64,000 nt of DNA from assembly GCA_023410675.1 (NCBI GenBank), contig JAEYPM010000095.1, positions 78,273 through 142,272 on the forward strand. Reading direction: 5' to 3'. The notes under the pieces are model-generated. The model did not search any database and was not told the origin of the DNA. It saw only the letters and a list, made by a program, of their open reading frames with translations. The DNA comes from Bacillota bacterium (GTDB lineage Bacteria; Bacillota; Clostridia; Lachnospirales; Cellulosilyticaceae). Positions within the stretch are counted from its first letter, which is position 1; every line of letters starts with the position of its first letter. Made by a program: the position numbers and the translations under genes. Positions 7,710-16,813 of this stretch are shown here, piece by piece.

Positions 7710-9380
7710 TTGGTACCCAGAAAAACAAAAAGTAAATTACGCATTATCCCACTAGGAGGAATGGGAGAAATAGGGAAAAATATTACAGCGTTTGAATTTG
7801 AAGATGAAATTATTGTTGTGGACTGTGGACTAGCTTTTCCTGAAGACGAAATGTTAGGGATTGACCTAGTTATTCCAGATATCACTTATTTATTAAAAAA
7901 GATAGATAGAGTTAAAGGAATTGTATTAACCCATGGACATGAAGATCATATAGGAGGTTTGCCATATATTCTTCCAGAGCTTAATGTACCTGTTTATGGT
8001 ACGAAATTAACTATTGCACTGGTAGAAAATAAACTTAAAGAGCATAATCTTCTTAAAACGACGCAGCGCTTTAATGTGATGCAAGGGGAAACTATTTCTC
8101 TTGGAAAGCATTTTAAAGTAGAGTTTATAAGATCCAATCATAGTATTGCAGATGCGGTTATATTAGCAATTACTACGCCAGTAGGTGTTGTTGTTCATAC
8201 AGGAGACTTTAAAGTTGACTATACACCTATAAGAGGTGAAAGGATTGATTTACACAGATTAGCAGAGCTTGGCAAAAAGAAAGTACTTGCTCTACTTGCA
8301 GATAGTACAAATATAGAAAGGCCTGGCTATACACAAACTGAAAAAATGGTTGGTACAAGGTTTGAAGATATATTTAATCAGTATAAAGATAGACGAATCA
8401 TGGTAGCAACTTTTGCTTCAAATGTGGATCGTGTTCAGCAGATTATTGATGCTTCTTACAAATATAACAGGAAGGTATCTGTAGTTGGAAGAAGTATGGT
8501 AAATGTAGTAAAGACCGCAAGTGAGCTTGGTTATTTAGATATACCTAAAGACACCTTGATTGATATTAACGATGTTAAACGATATAATGACGAACAAGTT
8601 GTTATTATTATGACAGGAAGTCAAGGGGAACCTATGGCGGCATTATCACGTGTGGCTATATCTGAACATAGACAGATTGATATTAAATCAGGGGATGTGG
8701 TAATACTCAGCTCAACCCCTATACAAGGAAATGAAAAAACCGTTTCAAAGGTTATCAATGAATTGTTTAAAAAAGGTGCTACAGTTGTCAAGGAAGATAC
8801 TCATGTATCTGGTCATGCAGCAAGAGAAGAGTTAAAGCTGATGCATGCCCTTGTAAAACCAAAGTATTTTATTCCAGCACATGGAGAGTATAGGCATTTG
8901 CATAAGCATGCTGAACTTGCTGTAGAAATGGGTATGCCTAGAAGTAATGTTCAAATTGTATCTAATGGCGATGTGGTTGAACTTACTTCAGATAGTTGTA
9001 AATTAGCAGGTAATGTACCAAATGGACAAATACTTGTAGATGGACTAGGCGTAGGAGACGTTGGCAATATTGTATTAAGAGATCGTAAACATCTTTCACA
9101 AGATGGATTATTGATCATTGTTATGACACTTGAAAAGGCATCAGGACTTGTTATAGCTGGTCCAGATATTATTTCAAGAGGGTTTGTTTATGTTAGAGAG
9201 TCAGAAAATCTAATGGATGATGCAAAAACAGTGGTTAGAAAAGCCTTAGACAAATGCGAACAAAAACGTATTTTAGAATGGTCACAAATTAAAACGATTG
9301 TTAAAGATGATCTAAGAGAATTTGTTTGGCAAAAAACAAAGCGTAGTCCGATGATTTTGCCAATTATTATGGAAGTATAA
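7710..9380 (+). CDS. rnjA: Ribonuclease J
   Basis: RNase J is a metallo-beta-lactamase/beta-CASP ribonuclease with 5'-to-3' exonuclease and endonuclease activity, central to mRNA decay and rRNA maturation in Firmicutes. The TTG at 7710 is chosen because GGAGG lies seven bases upstream; it gives 556 residues, matching RNase J1. The zinc motif HGHEDH is at residues 75-80, followed by VHTGDFKVDYTP, and the beta-CASP region contains MTGSQGEPMAAL. The C-terminal segment ends RSPMILPIIMEV. It follows the Fur-family gene and faces sigK across a shared terminator. Confidence 0.95.
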   Translation: MVPRKTKSKLRIIPLGGMGEIGKNITAFEFEDEIIVVDCGLAFPEDEMLGIDLVIPDITYLLKKIDRVKGIVLTHGHEDHIGGLPYILPELNVPVYGTKLTIALVENKLKEHNLLKTTQRFNVMQGETISLGKHFKVEFIRSNHSIADAVILAITTPVGVVVHTGDFKVDYTPIRGERIDLHRLAELGKKKVLALLADSTNIERPGYTQTEKMVGTRFEDIFNQYKDRRIMVATFASNVDRVQQIIDASYKYNRKVSVVGRSMVNVVKTASELGYLDIPKDTLIDINDVKRYNDEQVVIIMTGSQGEPMAALSRVAISEHRQIDIKSGDVVILSSTPIQGNEKTVSKVINELFKKGATVVKEDTHVSGHAAREELKLMHALVKPKYFIPAHGEYRHLHKHAELAVEMGMPRSNVQIVSNGDVVELTSDSCKLAGNVPNGQILVDGLGVGDVGNIVLRDRKHLSQDGLLIIVMTLEKASGLVIAGPDIISRGFVYVRESENLMDDAKTVVRKALDKCEQKRILEWSQIKTIVKDDLREFVWQKTKRSPMILPIIMEV

Positions 9381-9398
9381 TAAACAGGATGAACTAAA

Positions 9399-9457
9399 AT
9401 GCTCCTTATTGGGAATGACCTGTATTTAGTGGGTATCTCAATATGGAGCATTTTTTA
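9399..9457. terminator. Terminator between convergent rnjA and sigK
   Basis: AATGCTCC (9399-9406) pairs with GGAGCATT (9445-9452) across a long loop that may pair further, followed on the plus strand by a T-run. It serves rnjA; it is weaker for sigK. Confidence 0.65.
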
Positions 9458-9466
9458 TTCTTTATA

Positions 9467-10129
9467 TTATTCTTTATTTAGTTCTTTATATAGTTTTTTT
9501 AAAGCTTTTTTTTCAATTCTTGAAACATAAGATCTAGATATCCCCATTTCTTCAGCAATTTCTCTTTGTGTTTTTTCTTCACAGTTATTAAGACCATATC
9601 TTAGCTGGAGGATTTTCTTTTCTCTAGCTCTTAGGGTCACTTGTATTTTGCTATATAATTTGCTGCTTTCAATGTCAAAATCAACCTGTTCGAATATTGT
9701 ATCATTATCAGTGCATAAAATATCCAAAAGACTTATTTCGTTTCCTTCCTTATCAATACCTATTGGGGCGTGAAGTGAAGTTTCATTTTTTTGCTTTCTA
9801 TTAGAACGAATACTCATTAATATTTCGTTTTCTATACACCTGGCAGCATAAGTGGCTAAACGAGTACATTTATTAGGATCGAATGAAGTTATGCCTTTGA
9901 TTAGACCAATAGTACCAATGGATATTAGATCATCCATATCGTTATTTAAATTAGTATATTTTTTAACTATGTGTGCCACTAACCTTAAATTTCTTTCTAT
10001 TAATACATCTTTAGCATTCTCATCTCCAGCTTGGTATAGTTCTAAATAGTATTTTTCTTCTTCAGGGGATAAGGGTTGCGGAAATGAAGAGATGCTACTA
10101 TAATACGAAAAACAGAAAAGAGGGAACAT
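9467..10129 (-). CDS. sigK: RNA polymerase sporulation sigma factor SigK (uninterrupted)
   Basis: Sigma-K directs late mother-cell transcription during sporulation. The 220-residue protein has region 2 (IERNLRLVAHIVKKY, DLISIGTIGLIKGI, RLATYAARCIENEILM) and region 4 (EKTQREIAEEMGISRSYVSRIEKKAL). SFPQPLSPEEEKYYLELYQ aligns with mature sigma-K. The N-terminus MFPLFCFSYYSSIS is a short hydrophobic pro-sequence of the type removed by SpoIVFB. The ATG at 10129 is preferred over 10147 because GGAGGTG follows the latter and lies nine bases before the former. The gene is intact, with no skin element. Its binding site is buried in a leader hairpin. CATACACAAT at 10197-10188 resembles a sigma-E -10 element. 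Confidence 0.92.
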   Translation of the reverse strand: MFPLFCFSYYSSISSFPQPLSPEEEKYYLELYQAGDENAKDVLIERNLRLVAHIVKKYTNLNNDMDDLISIGTIGLIKGITSFDPNKCTRLATYAARCIENEILMSIRSNRKQKNETSLHAPIGIDKEGNEISLLDILCTDNDTIFEQVDFDIESSKLYSKIQVTLRAREKKILQLRYGLNNCEEKTQREIAEEMGISRSYVSRIEKKALKKLYKELNKE

Positions 10130-10132
10130 ATT

Positions 10133-10185
10133 AAGGCACACCTCCATAAAAACGGGTTCATACTCATTTTATGAAGATGCACCTT
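10133..10185 (-). promoter_or_regulatory. sigK leader hairpin covering the ribosome binding site
   Basis: On the minus strand, bases 10185-10167 can pair with 10151-10133 as a 19-bp stem with a 15-base loop. Four positions that mismatch on the plus strand become G-U pairs in sigK mRNA, so the stem is continuous only in that RNA. The 3' arm contains the GGAGGTG binding site, and the stem ends three bases before the ATG. The element resembles the terminator hairpin at 14764-14817. Translational control is inference. Confidence 0.6.
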
Positions 10186-10384
10186 AAATTGTGTATGTAC
10201 ATTTAAAATGTATTTAAATTAATAATAAGTAATTTTATAAATGTATTTGGAATGTTACTATTTGTTTAATAATGAGCAATCAGAGAAAATATCTGACAAG
10301 CTTACAAAAATGTTTCTTTACTAGATTCTGAGTCTTGGGAGAAGGAATAGTTGAGATTTAAGAAGTACGTTAGGAGGAGTATTA

Positions 10385-10877
10385 TTGATAACTATTGAAA
10401 ATATTTGCATAGATGATTTAGAAGAACCTTCATTGTTGCTAGAAGAACTTTCAGAAATAAAGACAAATAAAGAAAAGATGCTGGATAATTTCAAGTGATA
10501 GAATCAAATGAAGACTATATTTTGCTAGGTGCTAAATATAACAATGAGCTTGTTGGAACACTAATGGCCATTATTTGTAAAGATTTAGATGGTGCGTGTA
10601 GACCTTTTATGGTCATTGAGAATGTGGTGTAAAAAGCACAATGAGAGGGAAAAAGATTGGTAAGGCATTAATATATGAGATCGAAAATATAGGAAGAGAA
10701 AGAAATTGTTACTATACAATATTTGTCTCTGGTATACAAAGAAAAGATGCTCATAGGTTTTATGAGTCTATAGGATATTCTTTAGATTCAGTACAAGGAT
10801 TTAAAAAATACTTATTAAATAATAGAATTTATAAGCTGGTATACTGTTGGAAAGACATAATATATATAATAAAGTAA
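10385..10877 (+). pseudogene. GNAT-family N-acetyltransferase, broken by two frameshifts
   Basis: A TTG start at 10385 with AGGAGG upstream opens MITIENICIDDLEEPSLLL, which stops at about 10499. Reading resumes one frame over with VIESNEDYILLGAKYNNELV, and FMVIENVV ends at a second stop near 10630. It then continues one frame over with MRGKKIGKALIYEIENIGR and HRFYESIGY. Joined together these give the GNAT acetyl-CoA-binding pattern (ENVVV followed by RGKKIGKAL) and the typical C-terminal FYESIGY. Each break is explained by one missing base. The substrate is unknown. Either a decayed gene or, less likely, two sequencing errors close together. Confidence 0.8.
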
Positions 10878-11257
10878 CAGATATAGCAAGATTAGGAACC
10901 CATTTGCTAAATTTATAAGATAGTGTCGTCAGAATAATGTTTTAATTGTTTTTAATAGTAATATTTTAGGAGTGACTGATGGACAATAAAATTTCAATAG
11001 AAGTATTCTAAAAATGTATAACTGTGAACTAGACATTGATGATGATAAGTATGTGGAAGCTTGTAAATCAATTTGCTATGTTGCAGGTTTTTTATCACAC
11101 TGATTTTCTAAGGGTATATACCCTAATGATGAGATATAAGAAGAATGAGAAATTGCAATATAAGAAGAATTATGTAGAAAATTTAAACAAAAATATGATA
11201 AAATATATATTAATAAGTGTTATGAGAAAAATATTAATCAATGTAAGGAGGAGTGAA
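10878..11257 (+). other. AT-rich stretch with possible coding debris
   Basis: No intact gene is visible. At 10979 an ATG behind TTTTAGGAGT opens a ten-codon frame, MDNKISIEVF. A neighbouring frame reads MYNCELDIDDDKYVEACK and then VAGFLSH before a stop. This looks like a decayed gene but I do not recognise the family. The open frame that runs from 11036 into the downstream surface protein has no ribosome binding site. Confidence 0.35.
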
Positions 11258-14200
11258 GTGAAAACCAAAATAATATTGAAAAACTTTTTATTCATGTTTA
11301 GTATTGTATTCATTTTAGTATTACTACCTCTTCAAACCTATGGATCAGTTGGCACGATAGTTAACGATGAAGAAAGTGGCCTGAGAATGAGTGTTCTTAC
11401 CGAAGATGAGGATACTGGTTCTGGTACTGTAGCAGTTACATCAGGTTCTTATACACAAAGTGCCTATGTTATACCATCTACGATTGAATATGATGGTATA
11501 GTCTATACGGTTACGCGTATAGGGGACTATGTATTTTATAATTGTACAAGTCTTACATCAATAAGTATTCCAGAAAGTGTTAGCAAGATAGGAGAACACG
11601 CATTTTATCTCTGCGAGAATCTTGAGTCAGTTGATATTTCAGAAGGTGTCGACAGCATAGGGGATAGTGCATTTAATGGCTGCAAAAGTCTTGAGTCCAT
11701 AATTATTCCACAAAGTGTAACGAGCTTAGGTGAATACATATTTTATAATTGCGATAGTCTAAATACAGTTACATTTTCACCTGCATCAAATCTGGAGTCA
11801 ATAGGAAATAATGTATTTTATGGTTGCAAAGCTATAACCTCAATTGTGATCCCAGATGGTGTTACCAGTGTAGGGGATAATGCATTCTATGGCTGTACGA
11901 ATCTTGAGTCAGTAACAATCCCACAGGATGTTATAAGCATAGGTCAATATGCATTTTATAATTGCACAAGTCTTACATCGATAGAAATACCAGAAAATCT
12001 TACCTATTTAGGTGAGAATGTATTTTATGGATGTGAGAAACTAACAACCGTGGTTTTTGAGGAACCATCACAGATAGAAACAATAGGTAAAAATGTATTT
12101 TATAACTGCACAGGTCTTACATCTATAACGCTTCCAAATGGTGTGACTCATATTGATGAAGGGGCATTTTATTTATGTACGAATCTTACATCAATCATGC
12201 TTCCAGATAGTCTTGAAAGTATTGGAGACAGTGCTTTTAATGGATGTACAAGCCTTGCTTCGATTCACATCCCCCAAAGTGCTATTGATATTGGAGAATA
12301 TGCATTTTATGATTGCGAAAGCTTAGCAACCTTAGAGTTTTCAGAGGGATCCTATTTAGATGCAATAGGTAAAAATGCATTCTATAACTGCACAGGTCTT
12401 ACATCTATAAATATTCCAGAGAATGTAAGCTTTATAGGAGAATATGCATTTTACAATTGTATAAACCTTACATCAATAACAATTCCAGCGGGAGTCACTA
12501 ATATTGCTAGTGGTGCATTTCAAGATTGTTCTAATCTTAGTGAGGTATTAATGGAGCCATTAACTGCTCCTAATATTGAGGGAAATACCTTTAGTGGGTG
12601 TTCCTCTGATTTAGAGATTTACATTGCCCCTAAAGCTACGGGTTATTTTGATGGATATTGGGCTGATCTTAATGTCCAAGTAATTAAGCTCATTAATGTA
12701 CTGCCACTAGATCCCATTACTGGTGTAAAAAATGGAGCTGAAAAAACTGTGCAGGGATTGGGATTGCCGAATACAGTGATTTTGACCATCAGCGGAAATG
12801 TGAAAAAAACAGCAGAAGTTATATGGCAATTAGATAAGTGTATATATGATCCATCTGATAAAAATAGTCAATCATTTGTAATTCAAGGCACAGTGGTCTT
12901 GCCTGATGACATAGCAAATCCAGATGATGTAGCTTTATCAGTTAGCATTTTAGTTACAGTGGAAGAAGCGGAAGCTGAGCCTGATATTCCTGTATCATCT
13001 ATTACTATAATAGGTATAGAAGGAAGGGATAGTGTGACTGTTGGAAGTACATTGCAGATGGTAGCAATAGTAGAACCCAATAATGCTTCAAATAAAGCTG
13101 TTACGTGGCATATCATTCAAGGAAATGCAGCGAGCATTGATGAAGAAGGATTGCTATTAGCAACTTCTGTAGGGATAGTTACAGTTAGAGCAACATCACA
13201 AGATGGTTCCTTAGCATATGGTGAAACGGATATTAGTATTATTAGTGATGTACCTCCAAAGGGTTATACAGTGACTTATCAAGGCAATGGCAATTCAGTT
13301 GGTAGTGTTCCTGTGGATGCTAATGCCTATAATGAAGGGGATATTGTAACTGTGCTTGATAATACGGGTAGACTAGTAAAAAGAGGCTATAAGTTTACAG
13401 GTTGGATTAATGGAAATACAAGCTACTTGCCAGGGGATACCTTTACTATCTATAACGATGTAACACTTAGAGCACGTTGGATGCTGTTAGATAATGGAGG
13501 AAGCAGTTCTTCAACAAATGATAAGACAACTAAATCAAGCGAAGAAAGAGCTAAATATAAAGCATCCATTATTGGAGAAAATGGAAGGACTTTTACACAA
13601 GAGGTAGCTATTGATGAAAGTACTGGTAATGCAGTAATAGATATCATTGATATTATTAAGAATAATTTCGGGCATAGTGAAAGCATACGGATCATAGTAC
13701 CTTCAATTGCGAAGATAAACAGATATACCTTGATACTTACATCTTCTGTATTTCAAGCAGAGCAAAGTGAAAAAAAAATAATTTTCTCCACACCAGAAGG
13801 TGAGATTATCGTTACGCCTAATACCTTTCTACAAGTTATAGGTAAGGAAGAAAAACAAATTCGTATGAGTATAGACAAAGGGGATAAATCTCTGTTATCT
13901 TCTGAAACGAAGAAAGGTATAGAAAGTAATTCTTTGGTGCACATTTCACTGACGATAGACAATGAACAAGTAGATAGGACTGATCCTAAGTTTCCAATAT
14001 TAGTGTCCATTCCATACATACCTTCATCCAAGGAAATTTCGAACGATGAATATATTGGCATATGGCAGATAGATAATAGAGGTAATGGCAAATTAGTACC
14101 TGATTCCAGATATGATCTAAAAGAGAATAAGGTAAGCTTTTTAACTAATTCTTTCAGCCAATACGCTGTAGCTTGGGTATATAAGACTTTTGAAGATATT

Positions 14201-14728
14201 GATAGTGTAGAATGGGCAAAAAAACCTATTGAGGTGATGGCTTCTAAGGGATTTATAAAGGCTCACAAAAACAATACTTTTGCACCACACGAAAACATCA
14301 CTAGAGCAGATTATATAACATATTTAATAAAGACACTAGGATTGTCTGCGGAATTTGAAAGTAATTTTGATGATGTATTACCTGAAGATGATTATTATGA
14401 AACGGTAGGTATTGCTAAAAAATTAGGCATTACTTTTGGCAACGAAAAAAATAAGTTTAATCCGAGTGAGAGCATCACGAGACAAGATATGATGACATTA
14501 ACAGCTAGAGCATTAAAACAATACAAAGGACTTGACAAGTTTTATGACAATACAATACTAGATAGATTTAAAGATAAGGCAAATATATCAGAGTATGCAC
14601 AAAATAGTATGGCGACATTAGTTGGAGAAGGACTTATTGAAGGATACAAAGATACGATCAATCCTTATGGAATAGCAACTAGGGCAGAAGCAGTTGTTTT
14701 TCTCTATAGGATATATAATAAATATTAA
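11258..14728 (+). CDS. S-layer-anchored surface protein with BspA-type leucine-rich repeats
   Basis: A predicted secreted protein of 1156 residues. GTG at 11258 is chosen because AAGGAGG lies six bases upstream and a signal peptide follows at once (MKTKIILKNFLFMFSIVF, hydrophobic to about residue 25). In order: about 16 BspA-type LRR units of 23-25 residues (about 86-465, pattern IGxxAFYNCTSLTSIxIP); an Ig-like domain (about 481-571); a Big_2-like Ig domain (about 577-663); an InlB B-repeat type domain (about 668-741, RGYKFTGW); an uncharacterised beta-rich region; three SLH domains (from about 977, motifs ITRAD, ITRQD, ATRAE) that should bind cell-wall polysaccharide. A role in adhesion or binding host or plant polymers is inference. 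It sits alone in an accessory stretch. Confidence 0.88.
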   Translation: MKTKIILKNFLFMFSIVFILVLLPLQTYGSVGTIVNDEESGLRMSVLTEDEDTGSGTVAVTSGSYTQSAYVIPSTIEYDGIVYTVTRIGDYVFYNCTSLTSISIPESVSKIGEHAFYLCENLESVDISEGVDSIGDSAFNGCKSLESIIIPQSVTSLGEYIFYNCDSLNTVTFSPASNLESIGNNVFYGCKAITSIVIPDGVTSVGDNAFYGCTNLESVTIPQDVISIGQYAFYNCTSLTSIEIPENLTYLGENVFYGCEKLTTVVFEEPSQIETIGKNVFYNCTGLTSITLPNGVTHIDEGAFYLCTNLTSIMLPDSLESIGDSAFNGCTSLASIHIPQSAIDIGEYAFYDCESLATLEFSEGSYLDAIGKNAFYNCTGLTSINIPENVSFIGEYAFYNCINLTSITIPAGVTNIASGAFQDCSNLSEVLMEPLTAPNIEGNTFSGCSSDLEIYIAPKATGYFDGYWADLNVQVIKLINVLPLDPITGVKNGAEKTVQGLGLPNTVILTISGNVKKTAEVIWQLDKCIYDPSDKNSQSFVIQGTVVLPDDIANPDDVALSVSILVTVEEAEAEPDIPVSSITIIGIEGRDSVTVGSTLQMVAIVEPNNASNKAVTWHIIQGNAASIDEEGLLLATSVGIVTVRATSQDGSLAYGETDISIISDVPPKGYTVTYQGNGNSVGSVPVDANAYNEGDIVTVLDNTGRLVKRGYKFTGWINGNTSYLPGDTFTIYNDVTLRARWMLLDNGGSSSSTNDKTTKSSEERAKYKASIIGENGRTFTQEVAIDESTGNAVIDIIDIIKNNFGHSESIRIIVPSIAKINRYTLILTSSVFQAEQSEKKIIFSTPEGEIIVTPNTFLQVIGKEEKQIRMSIDKGDKSLLSSETKKGIESNSLVHISLTIDNEQVDRTDPKFPILVSIPYIPSSKEISNDEYIGIWQIDNRGNGKLVPDSRYDLKENKVSFLTNSFSQYAVAWVYKTFEDIDSVEWAKKPIEVMASKGFIKAHKNNTFAPHENITRADYITYLIKTLGLSAEFESNFDDVLPEDDYYETVGIAKKLGITFGNEKNKFNPSESITRQDMMTLTARALKQYKGLDKFYDNTILDRFKDKANISEYAQNSMATLVGEGLIEGYKDTINPYGIATRAEAVVFLYRIYNKY

Positions 14729-14763
14729 AGTTAATACCATAAATTAAAAAAATTGGGATAAAA

Positions 14764-14817
14764 TAAGGCACATCGATATAAAATGAGTATCCTCTCATTT
14801 TATATCGATGTGCCTTA
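14764..14817. terminator. Long perfect hairpin between the surface protein and trhP
   Basis: A 24-bp perfect stem (14764-14787 with 14794-14817, loop TATCCT) lies between convergent genes. Reading from trhP it is followed by a T-rich run, so it can terminate that operon. Its outer arms and the internal CTCATTTTAT are shared with the sigK leader hairpin at 10133-10185, so the two belong to one repeat family. Confidence 0.8.
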
Positions 14818-14840
14818 AATACTATTTAGATACGATCAGA

Positions 14841-16085
14841 TTAACAATCTTCTTTTCTAAGGATAGATGGAACAGGGATTTCTTGATCCACTTTAAATTG
14901 AACAATTTGTTGTGGATGGGGAGCAGCGTTTATACTATTGCCATCTTTATCCCACAGAGCATCAATCGTACATCTAATACAAGGTCCTTTTGGCGTTAAT
15001 ATTTCAACAGTATCCCCTACAGAAAATTTTCGCCTTTGTTCAATAGTTACGATATGTGTCTCTTGATTATAGTCTATAACCATACCAGAAAAGTCATAAT
15101 TTCTTACATAAGAATTATGTGTATAGGTTTGGTCTTCAGAAGTTGGCTTATGAAAGTAAAAGCCTGTTGTAAATTCTCTATGACTTGCCTTACTCACTTC
15201 TTCCAAAAAGAGACCTTTTTTCATCTCGTATTCTTTAGGATCTCTCATAAATGTATCTATTGCATCCCTGTATGCTTTTACAACTGTTGCAACATATAAA
15301 GGCGTTTTCATCCTGCCCTCTATTTTAAAACTATAAATACCACTTTCAATAAGTAAAGGGATATATTCTATCATACATAAATCACGAGAGTTATAGATGA
15401 AAGTACCTCTTTCGGTCTCTTCAAGAGGCATATATTCACCAGGCCTTTTTTCTTCTACAACATGATAACTCCATCTACATGGCTGAGCACATTCCCCGCG
15501 GTTAGCATCACGATTTGCCATAAAGTTACTGAGTAAGCATCGACCAGAATATGACATACACATAGCACCGTGGACAAAGGCTTCAAGGTCTATAGTCTCT
15601 GGGATATGATCATAGATTTCCCTTATCTCTGGTAAGGAAAGCTCCCTAGCCACTACAATACGCTTGACACCTTGATTAATCCAAAAATTTGCACTATGGT
15701 AGTTTGTATTATTTGCTTGCGTAGATAAGTGAATCTCCATGTCTGGGATTGTCTGCCTAGCAACACTAAAAACGCCTGGGTCAGCTACTATTATTGCATC
15801 AACACCCATATCTTGAAGGGCAAAAAAGTAATCTTTCATTCCATTGAAATCATCATTATGGGCAAAAATATTTGCTGTAACATATACTTTGACTTTGTGA
15901 GCATGTGCGAACGCAATGCCAAGTGCCATATCTTCAAGAGAGAAGTTCTTAGCCTTTGCTCTTAAACCATAGTGATCGCCACCGATATATACGGCATCAG
16001 CACCATAAAGTACAGCTATTTTTAGAGTTTCTAGGCTACCCGCAGGAGCTAGCAATTCAGGTTTTCTATAGTCATTTATTTTCAT
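14841..16085 (-). CDS. trhP: Peptidase U32 family tRNA hydroxylation protein TrhP
   Basis: Members of this U32 group (TrhP/YrrN/YrrO) are needed to form 5-hydroxyuridine at wobble position 34 of tRNA, not for proteolysis. The 414-residue protein starts ELLAPAGSLETLKIAVLYGADAVYIGG, a hallmark of the family, and contains YNSRDLCMIEYIP and FKIEGRMK. Four cysteines, C176, C183, C199 and C203, match the cluster-binding set. A C-terminal beta-barrel domain follows. Its start overlaps the end of trmR by 14 bases; TrmR methylates the hydroxyuridine, so the two form one pathway. B. subtilis has two such genes in this place; here there is one. Function from family plus context. Confidence 0.88.
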   Translation of the reverse strand: MKINDYRKPELLAPAGSLETLKIAVLYGADAVYIGGDHYGLRAKAKNFSLEDMALGIAFAHAHKVKVYVTANIFAHNDDFNGMKDYFFALQDMGVDAIIVADPGVFSVARQTIPDMEIHLSTQANNTNYHSANFWINQGVKRIVVARELSLPEIREIYDHIPETIDLEAFVHGAMCMSYSGRCLLSNFMANRDANRGECAQPCRWSYHVVEEKRPGEYMPLEETERGTFIYNSRDLCMIEYIPLLIESGIYSFKIEGRMKTPLYVATVVKAYRDAIDTFMRDPKEYEMKKGLFLEEVSKASHREFTTGFYFHKPTSEDQTYTHNSYVRNYDFSGMVIDYNQETHIVTIEQRRKFSVGDTVEILTPKGPCIRCTIDALWDKDGNSINAAPHPQQIVQFKVDQEIPVPSILRKEDC

Positions 16086-16752
16086 TTGTATTTCCTCCTA
16101 TTTTATAGCTAAGTGAAACGCCATCGCCTATGGGAATAATACTAGACCTTAAGCGATCATGATGGGTAATTTGCCACAAAAAGTCTCTTAGCCTAGAGTG
16201 GGTTGTACGCTGTCTTCGGTCAATAAGATATCTTGAACGAGCGACGCTGCCTTTATGAAGAACATTATCCGTGATAAGCAGACCATTGGGTTTTAATAGA
16301 CGAATACAGTCGGGTAAAAACCTAATATATTGACCTTTAGCACAATCCATGAAGATTATATCATATTTGTCACTAGGTAGATGTGGTAAAATATCACAGG
16401 CATCACCTTCTATAATTTCAATAGTATTTTCAAGACCAGCATTGGAAATATTTTTTTTGGCCTGATCAGACATGTGAGAAAATCTTTCTATTGTAGTAAT
16501 ATGACCGTCTTCTTTTAAATATGAACTCATCAAAATAGAAGAGTAACCAACACAAGTGCCTATTTCTAATATTTCACTTGGACTAATAATTGATAGAATA
16601 ACCTTTAAAAAATCAGCAACTTCAGGTCTTATGATAGGCCAGGTTTCTTCACCAGTGGTTGTTTTTTTTTCAATCTCAAAAAGTATATCCTTAGACGGGG
16701 TATGTAATGCCCGAATATATTCAACGATATAATCATAATTTATCTCACTCAT
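16072..16752 (-). CDS. trmR: tRNA 5-hydroxyuridine O-methyltransferase TrmR (class I OMT)
   Basis: A 226-residue SAM-dependent O-methyltransferase. The SAM loop EILEIGTCVGYSSI, the acidic residue in ITTIERF, and the metal-binding FMDCAKGQY and LLITDNVLHKGSV place it in the cation-dependent OMT family with YrrM/TrmR. TrmR converts 5-hydroxyuridine at tRNA position 34 to 5-methoxyuridine, aiding decoding by wobble. The order mltG-trmR-trhP is that of yrrL-yrrM-yrrN/O in B. subtilis, which makes this assignment stronger than the fold alone. It starts at ATG 16752, behind an AAGGGATC-like site, just past the mltG terminator. Confidence 0.85.
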   Translation of the reverse strand: MSEINYDYIVEYIRALHTPSKDILFEIEKKTTTGEETWPIIRPEVADFLKVILSIISPSEILEIGTCVGYSSILMSSYLKEDGHITTIERFSHMSDQAKKNISNAGLENTIEIIEGDACDILPHLPSDKYDIIFMDCAKGQYIRFLPDCIRLLKPNGLLITDNVLHKGSVARSRYLIDRRQRTTHSRLRDFLWQITHHDRLRSSIIPIGDGVSLSYKIGGNTNENK

Positions 16753-16783
16753 TTAAGATCCCTTTCTTAACGAATTAACTTAC

Positions 16784-16813
16784 TTAAAAAAATCCCCCAT
16801 AGTAAGGGGATTT
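16784..16813 (-). terminator. Terminator overlapping the mltG stop codon
   Basis: On the minus strand AAATCCCC (16813-16806) and GGGGATTT (16797-16790) form a stem followed by T residues. It overlaps the last bases of mltG, so trmR-trhP must rely on read-through or their own promoter. Confidence 0.75.

Noticed and set aside
9467..10129. skin-type interruption of sigK
   Set aside because: The gene is continuous from start to stop with regions 2 to 4 intact.
11036..11257. N-terminal extension of the surface protein
   Set aside because: The open frame upstream of 11258 lacks a binding site, and a strong AAGGAGG plus a signal peptide begin at 11258.
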